The notes below the pieces were generated by a model. It saw only the letters and a program-made list of their open reading frames with translations, made no database searches and had not been told where the DNA came from. From the NCBI GenBank assembly GCA_034440575.1, contig JAOTOL010001436.1, positions 924,501-988,500 of the forward strand: a stretch of 64,000 nucleotides of DNA, written 5' to 3'. A program made the position numbers and the translations under genes. This document shows, piece after piece, positions 12,825 through 24,024 of the stretch. The stretch's first letter is position 1. Every line of letters starts with the position of its first letter. The DNA is from Imbricaverruca yamaguchii (Eukaryota > Arthropoda > Thecostraca > Neoverrucidae).

Positions 12825-13850
12825 ATGTGTAATTTCTGAAAATCGCGGTTGGTGCACCGTAAATGTCTGAGCATGACTATACATTTCAGAATGTGGGAGG
12901 AATAAAACAAAAATAATGTTTAAAAAAAACAAAATAAAACCAAAATAGCGCGAGGAGCATACGTTTCGCAGCTTACTTGAGCATTTTGTGTATGCACACA
13001 TTCGGTTCGTGAGTGTGTCTGCACAGAATTATAACCCACGAGATATAAGGTTATGCAGTTGTTCGCCCCTAGTGAATGCAGTTGTCCAGTTGCATCCAGT
13101 AGTGAATGCAACATGGAGCGCATGGAGTTGGGTTCCCTCTCATCCCATGCTGGAGACAATCCTGGGTGATAATATTAATTGCCTCCCTTTGCACGCAGTC
13201 ATTTCATAAAGTTTCTGGTATGTTTATCAGTTCCTGTGGATGCCATTGGTGTAAGTAATTCATCACTTATTATGTATTGTAGGACGAGTTTTAAGGATAT
13301 TCGCCATTCGCCATTCGCATGCGCCCAGGTTGTATTCATTCATTGTACTGATTGATCCGATGGTGGTCGTTAGGTCGGACACTTTGTTTTAGACACATCT
13401 TGCAATTTCCACTATTGTCCATCAGAAGCGGTATAATTTGATTTGACCAGTTCACTGCTTCTTCACATTTGCATTTGTAGTCGTGATCTCTGTGCATCCG
13501 ACAAACAGGATGTCACCCGGTGTTTGCCATTTGATGCCGTTTGTTCGCCAGCACCGTCTGATATTGCCATTCGTTGCACCACTTGTCGGCTGGGTAACCT
13601 TCTGTTCGTATCGCAACGACCCTGTCATAGGAATCATGCATACCCGGTCACACGGACCGTGCATACCCTGTCAAAGGGGCCAACCGTGTCATATTGCAGA
13701 GTTCGATCATGTCATGTCACAGGGGCCAGCCATGCCCTATTGCAGAACTCGGTTATGTCCTGTCATATGGCTGGGCGCGATCCGACTTGCAGACCAGGCA
13801 TCACGCGGACAAAGCATGACTTTTCATGTGGATCGAACATGACATTGTGT

Positions 13851-13912
13851 TGGTTGGTTATTTGGGCTTTCGGGCGCATCGACTGCGTTGGTCATACAGC
13901 GCCCATAACAAT
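13851..13912 (-). mobile_element. LINE-A 3' terminal hairpin and tail
   Basis: On the minus strand the element ends ATGGGCGCTGTATGACC...GATGCGCCCGAAAGCCC and then an AAATAACCAACC-type tail. GGGCGC and GCGCCC pair perfectly around a loop of about 20 nt. This links the scattered hairpin fragments in the window to LINE-A. Confidence 0.8.
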
Positions 13913-14004
13913 TTTAGACGTACAACTTAAGAGGATTCATGCGAACAGCAGTATGCGAGACTTCAAAAGACAGACAAATCACTTCAGTGCTACATGTCCA
14001 CGAG

Positions 14005-14351
14005 GTGTGCAAATCGCTCCAACCCTTGAATCAGAGAGAAAGCGAAACAGCTGTCCCGAAGCCACAACGCGCAATTCAGCCCACAACATCGTCAGCGAAA
14101 CAGTGAAACGCAAGCAACATCAGCGAAACGGCGAAATGGAACGGTGAAACAGAAAGAGCAAGCGCAAGCAGACATCAGTGGAACAGTGAAACGGGAGTAA
14201 CATCAGTGGAACAGTGAAACCGAAAGAGCAAGCACACGCAAACATCAGTAAAACAGTGAAACGGGAGTATCATCAGTGACACAGCTTAACATTAAGAGCA
14301 AGTGAAGATCAGTTGGAGCGACATGTCACGGTTCCGAGCGTAGTGTTCATG
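14005..14351 (-). repeat. duplicated ORF end and short repeats in LINE-A 3' UTR
   Basis: The segment encoding the last residues of ORF2 (14359-14420, GACAGCTGTTTCGCTTTCTC on minus) recurs at 14005-14065, downstream of the stop. Between the copies are tandem words of the type ACATCAGTGGAACAGTGAAA. Confidence 0.75.
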
Positions 14352-17300
14352 TCAGCGAGGTGTGTAAATCGCTCGAAATTTGACATTCGAGAGAAAGCGA
14401 AACAGCTGTCCTGAAGTTACAGCACGTGAATGGTCACCCAGGAGTTCACGGAGTGACAGCGGCTGCACGATTCCAAGAAAGCGTCTTCGAGCATCGGCGA
14501 ATAGGGGGCAGGATAACAGAATATGACGTACTGACAGTGGTGCGTGGCATCGGGGCACTTTGGCCTGTCCTCCCCACAGAGCAAGTAGTGGTGCGTCGGG
14601 TGGGTGTGCCCTAGCCTGAGGCGGCAGAGCACGACCTCGTCCCGCCTCGTCCCACGGTAAGACGAGGGCCATTCCCCAAGACATGGCTTGATCGCTCGCA
14701 GTTTATTTTCCTGCACTATGTCCCAGTTAGACTGCCATTTCTTAAAAATAAAGGTTGCAATAGAACGGTCATATTCCTTCGCGGGGAGCGGCATAGATCG
14801 TAAGTAGGGGGCTTGAGCTGCTCGCTTCGCAGCAGCATCCGCCGTCTCGTTCCCCACGATGCCGACATGGCTTGGAATCCAACAGAGAACAGTAGCCTTT
14901 CCGTCTTGAGCCAGCAGTCTAAGACGCCGTAAAACATCTTGCACAATGGGGTCAGGTGGATTAAACTGTCTTAGCGCCCAAAGACTGCTGAGGGAATCAG
15001 TAAAAATGACATGCGAGGTCTCCCGCCCTACTTCGATAAAGCTGAGGGCCTTCGTGATGGCAATCAGTTCCGATGTGTAGACGGTCGCATGTGGGGGCAG
15101 GGAAAAGATCTTGACAGAGATCTAGAAACAAATGCACTGCCCACACCTGCATCAGTCTTAGATCCGTCTGTATATATCGGGGTATATCCCTCGAATGAGG
15201 CTATGTGTTCCAGGGCACGTGACAGACGGTCTTGTGGCGTAGCATCCTCCTTCCTCACCGAAGAAAGCGACATGTCTATTTTCGGAGCGGTCACTTGCCA
15301 TGGTGGCGTCTGCGTAAAATTGGACTGCATGATTCCCTTCAGTAGAATCCCACTGTCCTCGAAGATCCTACGTATCCTAACGCAAAAGGGGATGGAATGC
15401 ATAGTGCGTCCTCGACAGAATGATGCGATTAGGCGACGAGAGAAAACGTGCGAATATGTAGGATGGTCGGGAAATTGACGCAGCTTGCAAGCGTAGCGCA
15501 TCCCGAGCATTTCACGTCTGAGCGAGAGTGGCGGTTCATGAACTTCAGCCAGAAGGCTTACAGAAGGCGAAGTGCGAAAAGCGCCAGTCACAATGCGGAG
15601 GGACAAGTGGTGTACAGTGTCCAGTTTGCGTTTGCTTGTTGTACACGCACTGTCATATACAAAACATGCATAGTCCAGTTTTGCTCGAATGAGGGAGCGA
15701 TACAACAGCAGCATGGTTTTTCTATCTCCTCCATAGGACGTCCGTGCTACCATCTTCAGTAGGTTTACCGATGTGAAACACTTCTCCCGAAGTGCTTTGA
15801 AATGTTCCTTGTAAGTAAGACGGGTGTCAAAATTACTCCTAAAAACCGGGCAGCGCGCCGAAAGGGGATGGGTTCCCCATACAGCTGGATAGATGGGTCT
15901 GGACAGTTTCGACGACGCCGACAAAAATGTATCCCAACGGTTTTGCAACAGAGAACCGAAGCCCGTTCTCTGAGCTCCAATTTTCAGTGGGATACTGCTA
16001 GCTGCAACTGCCGGGCCATCGATGGTGCGCTGGATGTGCAGCACCAAATTGCAACATCATCCACGAAAAGTGACCTGCCAATCTGTCGTGGAAGGGACTC
16101 GCATATATCATTAATCATGATGGCAAAGAGTGCAACGCTTAGCACACTGCCCTGAGGTACTCCTTCCGTCTGTGGATATCTATCCGACAGATGGTTTCCA
16201 ATACGTACACGGAAAACTCGTCTCGACAAAAAGTTCTGGAGGAAAAGACCCATGGAGCCACGGATTCCATACCTGAATGCCTTCATAAGAATGCCGCAGC
16301 GCCAAGTGGTGTCGTATGCTCCTTGGATATCAAAGAGCACTGCACCAACATGACGATTTTGGTGAAAGGCTGCTCGTACCACGGTGTCAAGAGTTAAAAG
16401 ATGGTCGACAGTACTGCGATTTTTCCTAAAACCACACTGTGCGTTATTTAAAATGTCGTGTCGTTCCAGAAACCATGTCAGACGCACATTAACCATCTTC
16501 TCCATCAGTTTGCAGAGTGATGATGTTAATGATATTGGTCGGTAGCTCGTCGGGTCTAAGCTATCCTTGCCGGGCTTTAAGATTGGGATCATAGTAGCTT
16601 CATGCCATGTTGATGGAAAGTCGCCTTTGACCCAGAGGGAGTTCAGGGTCTTCAACATAGTAGTAAGTGCACGTGATGGAATGTGTTTCAGCATGTCGTT
16701 ATGTATTTGGTCGGGGCCTTCAGAAACGCTTCGAAGGGTTTTAATGGCAGAAAGCAACTCATCCATGGTGAATGGTTCATTATAGCATAACCTCTCACGG
16801 GTGGAAAAGTTCAATGGTTTTTCTCACAGTCTGCTTTGCGGCGTGCGAATACATCATTTTCACAGTTGCACCGACATCGACTGGATATTGTGCGGGCTAT
16901 CTCATTGGCCACGTCCACCGGGTGGGTGACGTTACGACCGCCGATCCGTAGTGCCGGCAGAGGGACAGAATTGAATTTGCCGGCGATTCGTTTGATCCTG
17001 GACCAGACTTGAGAGACGGGTGTGGTGCGATTCAGCGTGCTAACGTAATCCCTCCATGAGGCACGCTTTGCCTCTCGGATAGTTCGCCGCGCGAAGGCCC
17101 TAGCCTGCTGGAAGACGATGAGGTTGGCCGTGCTACACGACTTGTCAAAAGCTCTGAATGCGCGGCGTCTTGCCCTGATTGCCTTACGACACTCCTCCGT
17201 CCACCACGGGACGGGTGTGCGACGAGGAGTGCCAGACGTAAGAGGAATGGAGTCAGCGGCGCTCTGGACCAGGACGTTCGTAAATTCCTCCACCGACACA

Positions 17301-17691
17301 GGTGTATTGTCAGGTGATATTGAAAACATCTTCTCCAGTTGTTTTTCATATTTTGACCAGTCAGCCTTCCTAAAATTCCACCGGCGTGGTCGCCTCCCAA
17401 GTACAACGCCATCTTGGTAGTTCAACCATATTGGGAAATGGTCGCTGCCGAGAGGGTCGTCGGCGACGGTCCAGTTAAAAAGTTGGGTGAGCTGTGGACT
17501 GCATAGACTCAGGTCCAACGCCGAAGTACGGCCGGAGGGCAGGGTAAAATGGGTCGGGGTTCCGGTATTTAAAATGCATAACGATTCATCATGCATGAAT
17601 GATTCTAGGAGCTGACCACGTGTATTTATGTCCTCACATCCCCATGCAGTGTGGTGGGCGTTGAAATCGCCCACCACACTGCATCGTTGAA
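14352..17691 (-). pseudogene. LINE-A ORF2 remnant (EN-RT-RNase H)
   Basis: Domains in order on the minus strand. (1) The C-terminal part of an APE-type endonuclease (17690-17380), with GDFNAHHTAWG and LGSDHFPIW. (2) Reverse transcriptase (about 16800-15700), with the fingers motif PTSYRPISLTSSLCK, the palm motif FDIQGAYDTTW, GVPQGSVLS and the catalytic box FVDD (DD codons at 16056-16061). (3) RNase H (about 15185-14820), with YTDGSK, a TSELIAI segment, FTDSLSSLWAL and NETADAAAKRAA. (4) A C-terminal LGHTHPTHHYLLCG segment with a C-x2-C...H...C pattern. At least four frameshifts are needed to link these blocks, at about 16812, 15990, 15070 and 14500. The catalytic residues themselves look intact. 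In cells the product would nick target DNA and reverse-transcribe its own RNA. Confidence 0.9.
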
Positions 17692-18089
17692 ATGACATTG
17701 TGTGCGGTAGAAGCGTGAATGCAGTACGGATCGAGCGTACCGTGTGACCCCACCACCGGGACATATCCCAACTCGCGACACCCGCCAGCGGTCCCATGAA
17801 TTTCTCCGTTATCAGGCTGGCGTGCTGTGAGCCGTGTCCGATATCGGCGGCTCCATGGCCGTATCAGCGGCGGGCTGGCTGCCGTATCAGCGTGGCGTGC
17901 CGCCCAATGTCGCCGCGCCGCCCGGCCGCATCCTGACCGATGGCTCGTCATGGCGGCGGGCCGGGCGGCGGCGGTGCTGCCGAGCCGAGCACTCGGTCAT
18001 CATTTGCTGGCGTCGGCGGGGCTGACTGACATGGAGGGTCCCCGCTGGCCACCGCAGCTGGATGTTGGATGATCAGACCTACGGTCTAT

Positions 18090-18135
18090 TTCGGTCCGGT
18101 CCGGTCCGGTCCGGTCCGGTCCAGCCCGGTCCGGC
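18090..18135. repeat. GGTCC pentanucleotide run
   Basis: A GGTCC/CCGGT run at about 18093-18122 followed by AGCCCGGTCCGG. Confidence 0.8.
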
Positions 18136-18559
18136 ACGAGAGATTCCGACGAGACATCCGGCCCATTCTGATCTGGTTTGAAGTCGTACGTCGCCACGTC
18201 TGACGTCTGCCAGTCCCAGTATCCGGTCGGATATCTGCTGAGTTGTAGGCGTATCTTGCCCATCTGGTCCGGTTCGGCACCGGCTGTCTGCTGGAATGTC
18301 TGGGCGAGATGCCCGTTCCGTTCCGGTCCGATGCAGTCTCGGGGTCATGGTCGGTCGGGCCGTGCCAGTCGATGGTGTGTGTGCGAGGGCCACCACCCAG
18401 CGTCACCGCAATCTCCGCCCAATCAATGTGTTCACGGTCGGCTGTCGATGACCGCGTGGAACCGCCAGCTGGGCAGCTGTGGACGGTCGTGAAGCCGCCA
18501 GCTGGGCCTTTGCATTTGAGTACCGTCAGGGTAGACTTAGCCACTAATCTTCCCAGACA

Positions 18560-18965
18560 GGTTCCCAGTCTGTCTCGAGAGGGCACAGTTCCTAGGGAGA
18601 CATTTGCTCTGCCTTCGGAGATGTTTAGTTTGTCCTGGGAAACATCCAATCTGTTCTGCAGGTCACGTCTGTCCTGGCGGACATCCAGTCTGTCCTGCGG
18701 ATCACATAGTCTGTCTTGCAGGTCACGTCTGTACTTCCAGACTTCCGATCTGTCCTGCGGGCCTCGCAGTCTGTCCCGTAGGTCACGCAGTGTGTCCTGT
18801 AAGACACAGACTATGTTTGGAAGCACCCTGTTCTGGAAGGCACCTCACTTTGACTTGAAAGAAACTCGTTTTATCCCCAGACACAATCGGTCTGGCCCGG
18901 GAGAAGTTCAATGTGTCTTGAGAGATATCAGGTTTGTTCTGCGAGACGATCAGTCTTGCGAGTCC
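18560..18965. repeat. degenerate ~24/48-bp minisatellite
   Basis: Repeating words such as AGTCTGTCCTGCGG, GTCACGTCTGTCCTGG and GACATCCAGTCTG. The array decays rightwards after about 18810. Confidence 0.7.
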
Positions 18966-19660
18966 CTCCGGTTTCTGGCGACGACTCGTGAGTGATGCTG
19001 TGGCATATTGGGCGTGCCGGTGCCGGCTTTCGTCGGCCAAAAAGGCCAAGTGTCGAGCACGATGTGGTTTCATCGACACGCCCCTGGAAGTTTGTAGAGC
19101 CGCGACGTGCCCTTGATGGTGGTGTATGTGTGGAGTGTTTGGTGGAATCAGTTTGTAAGCTCAGCTGAACTGGTGCTGTCTGTTCGAAACTGAGTACCAT
19201 CGATTATAACTGACTTGAAAGTGTTCATAGGAGTTATTTGTATTGGCTTACGACAGGTATGATCATCCCGGTACAACGGACATCCAAATGCCACAAGTGT
19301 TTCAAATCAATTCAGTACCAATATCGATGTTGGAGACTGGGGACGTTCTCGCGTTATTCGTCATGAGTAGTATTCCACTGTGTGTATATATGAATGTTAT
19401 GATATATACTGATTCAGCAGTGAGTTCAGAAATTTCACCAAACGTGCCTCCCTAATTTCGCTACATGCAAACAGGTACAAAACGCACCAATCCGCAGTTT
19501 GGTAACTCTACCTGTTCGAATATGGCGAGCGAAGATTCTAGGGGAAGAGGGTGGACGGGCGGAATCTACCCCACCAATTACGTGGATCGGGTCAGGCTAC
19601 TACACATCACATATGTATGAAGTTCACAGTTTACAGACGCTGACTGCAAGGCATTTACTT

Positions 19661-19822
19661 TTGTTGGCCGAGTGGTTAAGATGTTGAGCTTTGGGTACCA
19701 AAGGTCCCGGGTTCAACACTTGCATCACTCGAGAAATTTCAAAATCCCGCGTCCCACCGGCGAAACTGTGTGGGCGGCGCCATTAGCCATGATAGTGCAT
19801 AAAGTGCGTTGTGAAACATGCA
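19661..19822 (+). mobile_element. SINE-B, tRNA(Leu/Ser)-like SINE, copy 1
   Basis: The head resembles a class II tRNA: TTGGCCGAGTGGTTAAG (box A region), a GGTACC variable region and box B GGTCCCGGGTTCAACAC. The body contains CCCACCGGCGAAACTGTGTG and GGCGGCGCCATTAGCC. It matches the reverse complement of 39344-39516. Box B carries an A for G change relative to the other copy. Ends are approximate and no clean TSD was found. Confidence 0.8.
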
Positions 19823-19925
19823 TTGGACGGTCGGTTTCGGTCAGTCGGGCGTTCCAAATGAGCTTGCTGACCCACCGACAACCGTCGCACGTGTGATTCG
19901 TATCCGCACGGTCGCGGTCCGACAC

Positions 19926-19978
19926 GCTGCTGTGACGGCTGCTGTGACGGCTGCTGTGACGGCTGTTGTGACGGCTGT
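19926..19978. repeat. 12-bp repeat GCTGCTGTGACG
   Basis: Four to five tandem copies, the last two carrying GTTGTGACG. Confidence 0.85.
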
Positions 19979-20384
19979 TTTTCACGATCCGCCCCGAACA
20001 GATTACTGGCGTCCTCAGGTGTGTGCGCGTCACACCCTCCGCCTCTGGCATCGCTCATTCCCCGGCTCCGGATGCCACATGAGCGCATGTGGTCAAACTG
20101 GGACCTCATCTCTTCACTGCGGTGCTTTTGGTCAGGTGGTTGAAACTATCTGTGTTGCATTTATGGTGATGCAACCCATGCGTACCGTGGTCTGGGATGT
20201 CCGGAATATGTCTAGGTATGCCTTTTAGCTCGGCATGCGGATGTGGATGGTCGGAAATGGCGCCCGGTTAACCTCAGCTGTTTGAATTCTTGTCGGATGT
20301 GCCCCTTGGCTGCAGACTCCTATGGCTGCTGTGGCGGAGCCTAAGTTTCGTTGATTCACCTGTCAAAAGTGAATATCCCGCCGC

Positions 20385-20735
20385 AGTCGCAGCCCGGACT
20401 CACCGCCGGCCCCCAGTCCGGGGACATGGACTCACCTGCACTCACAGCCCGGACTCACCGCCGGCCCCCAGTCCGGGGACATGGACTCACCTGCACTCAC
20501 AGTCCGGACTCGCCGCCGTCCCCCAGTCCGGGGCCTGACCCACACTCACCGCCCGGACTCACTGCCGTCCCGAGTGACCCGGGTCCGGGGACTTGCCTGC
20601 ACTCACCGCCGTCCCTAAGTCGGAGGACTGACCTGCACTCACCGCCTGGACTCACTGCCGGCCCCCAGTCCGGGGCTAACCTGCACTCACCGCCGGCCCC
20701 CAGTCCTAAGACTGACCTGTACAACCCCGCCGGAA
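20385..20735. repeat. 55-bp GC-rich minisatellite
   Basis: The first two units of CCCGGACTCACCGCCGG...GACATGGACTCACCTGCACT are near identical. About four later units are shortened and diverged. Confidence 0.85.
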
Positions 20736-21504
20736 CTCGTGGCTGGCGCTTGGAGCATGTGATCCGGTGACTGCGGTCTGCACCACGGGACGACCTTTGT
20801 GACGAGAACCTGACCATCAGCAGTCTGCAGAGGTTTTCTCGGCAGCTGCTGAGTTGTACTGGCTGAGATGGCGGCGTGCGACTGTTGTCGCCCCGGCAGA
20901 CTGAGCGGTCACACGGACTGAGTGTCATGCCCACGTGGACTGAGTGGTTGCCTCTGGAGATGGATGTTCCCCTCAGAGGTCGGTGCTACCACCAACATAT
21001 CGAAGGTTGGTGCTTGCTGTGGGGCCCTGGGTGGTCCTATCTGGGAGCCTCGGGTCTGAGCCTCCCCCTAAGGGGCAGCTCGGCTTTGTTCTCGCGTTTT
21101 ATCTTCCGGCGTGATGGTTTAGGTCCGCAGTGGTTTCTCTAGAGTTCTCGGATTATTTGGCATGGATGCCTCTGTGGCCTGGTTTAGGTTAGTCGGTAGT
21201 TCGGTTTACCTCATCTGTGTTCTGACTGGGAGTCCCCAGTGGTCTCATTGAGTTTGTCGCGAGCCATGAGGAACTGAGACCGGTACTTTCCTATATCTGA
21301 TACCTACCATGTACTTCACTGATATCACATGGTGTTACCTGATGCCATCGGGTTTCACCTGATTTCAGTTGCTGACCTCACCATTGCCTGACGCCACCCG
21401 AAACCAAAGAACGTAAACTGTATTCATGCCAAGCGAGTACAGCCGTAGAAGACAACCTCTCACCGTCTGATGCAGCAGCACCGTATACTGATAATAATGC
21501 AGTT

Positions 21505-21570
21505 ATGGGCACAAAATGACCCTGGATGTCGACGCGCCCCTAAGCCCCAATTCACCACCACCACCCACTA
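21505..21570 (+). mobile_element. LINE-A 3'-end microcopy
   Basis: ATGGGCACAAAATGACC...GACGCGCCCCTAAGCCCC followed by an AATTCACCACCACC tail. The stem has one A/C mismatch. Confidence 0.7.
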
Positions 21571-21727
21571 CCTGATACTGATTAGCAGATCAGATCACCT
21601 CGTTATCCAACACCATCCAGCCAGTGCGACACGACAACTACGTCATGTTTTTTTTAGCCGCCTCACGATATGTCGCATCTGACGACCGGTGTCTTCAGAG
21701 AGTTGCCAAGGACACGGTCCTGACGTC

Positions 21728-21965
21728 ACCGTGGGTCTAACGCCGCGGGCTGACGTTAGCAGGGGTCTAACGCCGCGGCCTGACGTTAGCAGGGGTCTAA
21801 CGCCGCGGCCTGACATTAGCAGGGGTCTAACGCCGCGGCCTGACGTTAGCAGGGGTCTAACGCCGCGGCCTGACGTTAGCAGGGGTCTAACGCCGCGGCC
21901 TGACGTCAGCAGGGTCTAACGCCGCGGCCTGACGTTAGCAGGGGGCAATGCCGCGGTGTGACGTG
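21728..21965. repeat. 30-bp CpG-rich minisatellite upstream of the RPA3-like gene
   Basis: About eight units of GTCTAACGCCGCGGCC followed by TGACGTTAGCAGGG. Each unit holds the inverted words TAACG and CGTTA around CCGCGG. The array ends about 90 bp before the first RPA3-like codon, so it lies in the presumed promoter or 5' UTR. Confidence 0.9.
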
Positions 21966-22052
21966 AGCAAGGACTGACGCCACATCCTGACGTTGCTCGC
22001 TGTGCCGCCAGGTGAAGTCCGGACGAGGCGGAGCTGTCCGGGAGCGGGCTCC

Positions 22053-22229
22053 ATGAGCAGCGCGCCGCACGTGCGCACCTCGCTGGAGGAGTTGAGTAGC
22101 GTCACCTGTACGGACGGCTGGCGCAATGTGCGCGTGCGCGTGCTGGTCCGCATGAGCCAGTACGACAGCGGCACGCACACGGCCCACCTGCAGAGCGTGG
22201 CCGAGCCGGACGGGCCTCACACGATCCAG
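22053..22229 (+). CDS. RPA3: RPA3-like OB-fold protein, exon 1
   Basis: First coding exon, 59 codons, from ATG 22053 to a CAG|GTGAGT donor (GTGAGT at 22230-22235), phase 0. It encodes the N-terminal strands of a small OB-fold: DGWRNVRVRVLVRM, then a SGTHTAHLQS strand and DGPHTIQ. Joined to the middle and last exons it gives 121 residues, the length of human RPA14. In the replication protein A complex this subunit trimerises with RPA70 and RPA32 to hold single-stranded DNA. TEN1 of the CST telomere complex is a similar small OB-fold and remains the alternative. The ATG context is weak (T at -3), and an upstream in-frame start or 5' UTR exon is possible. Intron 1 would be 14.2 kb. Confidence 0.6.
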
Positions 22230-22237
22230 GTGAGTCG

Positions 22238-22292
22238 CTCCTCACTCACTCGCTCACTCGCTCACACTCACGCACACTCACGCACTCACTTG
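22238..22292. repeat. CTCAC-type simple repeat in intron 1
   Basis: CTCACTCACTCGCTCACTCG and related words directly after the exon 1 donor. Confidence 0.8.
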
Positions 22293-22381
22293 TTTACTTC
22301 CTCGCTCTATCTCTCCCACTCCTACTCTCTTCAGTTCTCCATCCGCCTTCTCACAGGTGCTTGTTTCCTGTCATTCGCCAC

Positions 22382-22543
22382 AGGGGACGAGTACTCTAGG
22401 GGTAAGTTGTCCGTCTCGCAATCTAAAGTTTGTGGGTTCGAGTCTCGCCTGTCGCTACTCTTCGCCCGCGACCAACTGGCGTGAGAGATTGGCGACGTTG
22501 CATGACTTAACGGTCGATGTGTCGTAAAACCAATCACTAACGT
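22382..22543 (+). mobile_element. SINE-A, tRNA-derived SINE, copy 1
   Basis: Head GGGGACGAGTACTCTAGGGG with box B GTGGGTTCGAGTCTCGCC. Body TCGCTACTCTTCGCCCGCGA, GAGATTGGCGACG and CATGACTTAACGGTCGATGT, then GTCGTAAAACCAATCACTAA. It is flanked by an imperfect 12-bp TSD, GTCATTCGCCAC (22370-22381) and GTCCTTCGTCAC (22544-22555), 10 of 12 identical. It lies about 150 bp inside intron 1 of the RPA3-like gene. Confidence 0.85.
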
Positions 22544-22672
22544 GTCCTTCGTCACTGATCGCCCCCCCCCCCCACTCTCCCCACATATACTTGTCCGCGC
22601 TTCTAAGCTCTTGAGCTGTTCCCCTCGCTTAATGTCATGAGCTGGAATACATAGGCCCTGCATGTATGTGTG

Positions 22673-22676
<4 letters not shown>

Positions 22677-22728
<52 letters not shown>
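22677..22728. repeat. (TA)n microsatellite
   Basis: A nearly pure TA run. Confidence 0.98.
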
Positions 22729-22730
<2 letters not shown>

Positions 22731-23548
22731 TATAATACAAAGGTTTATTTCTGTGGCCCGACCGTTATGCTGTTGGCACCGTAATGACCTTTTGTTTTCG
22801 GCATATCTGTACGCAAGTGACTCTGGTAGTCGACTCGCCGCTAAACTACAATTCATCGGCATGCTGCCTATCTAGTTCTAAGTTCTTCATTCACTCAAAT
22901 GTACTCTGAATGTTTATTTTAAAATTACATTTTAAATCCAATTCTCCCTCAAAGCCAGATTCAGGTCAAACTAAATTGGTTTGCAACGCAAGTATGCGAA
23001 ATTCGGGGCACTATTTATACAATTGAGTTCCGCGGAATATCAAGCAGGTATCCGAAGTCTGAATTAACTGTGCCAAATTGCCGACATTGGCATTTCCGAA
23101 GTTTCTGCTTTTGATTTTTCTGAAATGTACATACTTATGCGCGAGTTAGACGCGATTTGATGCCGTCGAAAGATAATGTCTTCACCGGCCGTCGAAAGAT
23201 AATTTGGGGCCGTTGCCATCGATCCACAGGATCTTCCGTGGTCTGGTGCCCGATCCTGTGCCTGCAGTAGAGGAGCCCCATAGTCCATTGGTCGTCTGTC
23301 CCCACTCGTCCAGCACCTCTAATAGTGCCTCATCCTGGTATTATGAGCTATATTGGGTCATCGTTGCCAGGAGTTCGGCATAGCCCCTGATGATGTTGCG
23401 GAAATTTAGTTTTTTTTTGCCATATTACACGTGTCCTGAGCAAATTATTGATACAACAAGGCGCGGGAATACCACTGGTACCGTAATCAAATAATGTTGA
23501 ATTTGTGCACGATCGTTGACCTCAAGCTTTAGAGACACCAGCAGCGGT

Positions 23549-23611
23549 TTACGCTAAATGACCAATGCAGTCGATGCGCCCTAAAGCCCAAATAAATAAG
23601 TAACTAACCCG
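23549..23611 (+). mobile_element. LINE-A 3'-end microcopy with 11-bp TSD
   Basis: The 63-bp insert CGCTAAATGACC...CGATGCGCCCTAAAGCCC with an AAATAAATAAGTAACTAA tail lies between direct repeats CCAGCAGCGGT at 23538-23548 and 23612-23622. Confidence 0.8.
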
Positions 23612-23927
23612 CCAGCAGCGGTGGCTACAGGCGCCACACCATGAGTATAGCTTGAGCAGGCGCGCTGGCTGCAGCCGAAATACCCCGAATGTAACATGAG
23701 CGGCTGCGGCGGACAGGCCCGTCAGCCGGCCCGTGGGCGGGCGACTGGCGCCAGTCCCAGCGCCCCTGAAACCACGGAGGGTCGGCGTTCTCATCGACAT
23801 TTCGCGGGTAAACGCCAATCGTCTCAATACCTGGGTGTGGTTTCAATAGTTCTCAGCGGAATGTTATTAATTGGAAGTGTGTCTGGAACCACAACAGTTT
23901 TACGTCCACGTATTGCTGTGGTCCACA

Positions 23928-23928
<1 letters not shown>

Positions 23929-24024
<96 letters not shown>
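23929..24024. repeat. (TA)n microsatellite followed by (CA)n
   Basis: A TA run to 24014, then CACACACACA. It may be the left half of an array interrupted by the 24025-24447 repeat. Confidence 0.98.

Larger units (their letters stand above)
13851..17691 (-). mobile_element. LINE-A: 5'-truncated I/Jockey-type non-LTR retrotransposon
   Basis: A minus-strand retrotransposon copy of about 3.84 kb. The ends are defined by the 12-bp direct repeat ATGACATTGTGT at 13839-13850 and 17692-17703, taken as the target-site duplication. The element begins inside the endonuclease, at the GDFNAHH motif, and continues through reverse transcriptase, RNase H and a Cys/His-rich tail. A roughly 500-bp 3' UTR follows and closes with the hairpin GGGCGC...GCGCCC and a CCCAAATAACCAACCAAC tail. 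Several frameshifts make it a dead copy. The RNase H after the RT places it with I-like or related clades; the exact clade is not resolved here. Confidence 0.9.

Noticed and set aside
13443..14147. 234-codon + strand frame
   Set aside because: It overlaps the LINE-A 3' UTR antisense and unrelated flank; no family resemblance.
19661..19735. Functional tRNA-Leu gene
   Set aside because: The tRNA-like head is followed by a shared SINE body and box B is mutated; a second copy with the same body exists at 39344.
21728..21965. CRISPR-like array
   Set aside because: Units are contiguous with no unique spacers, and the genome is eukaryotic; it is a minisatellite.
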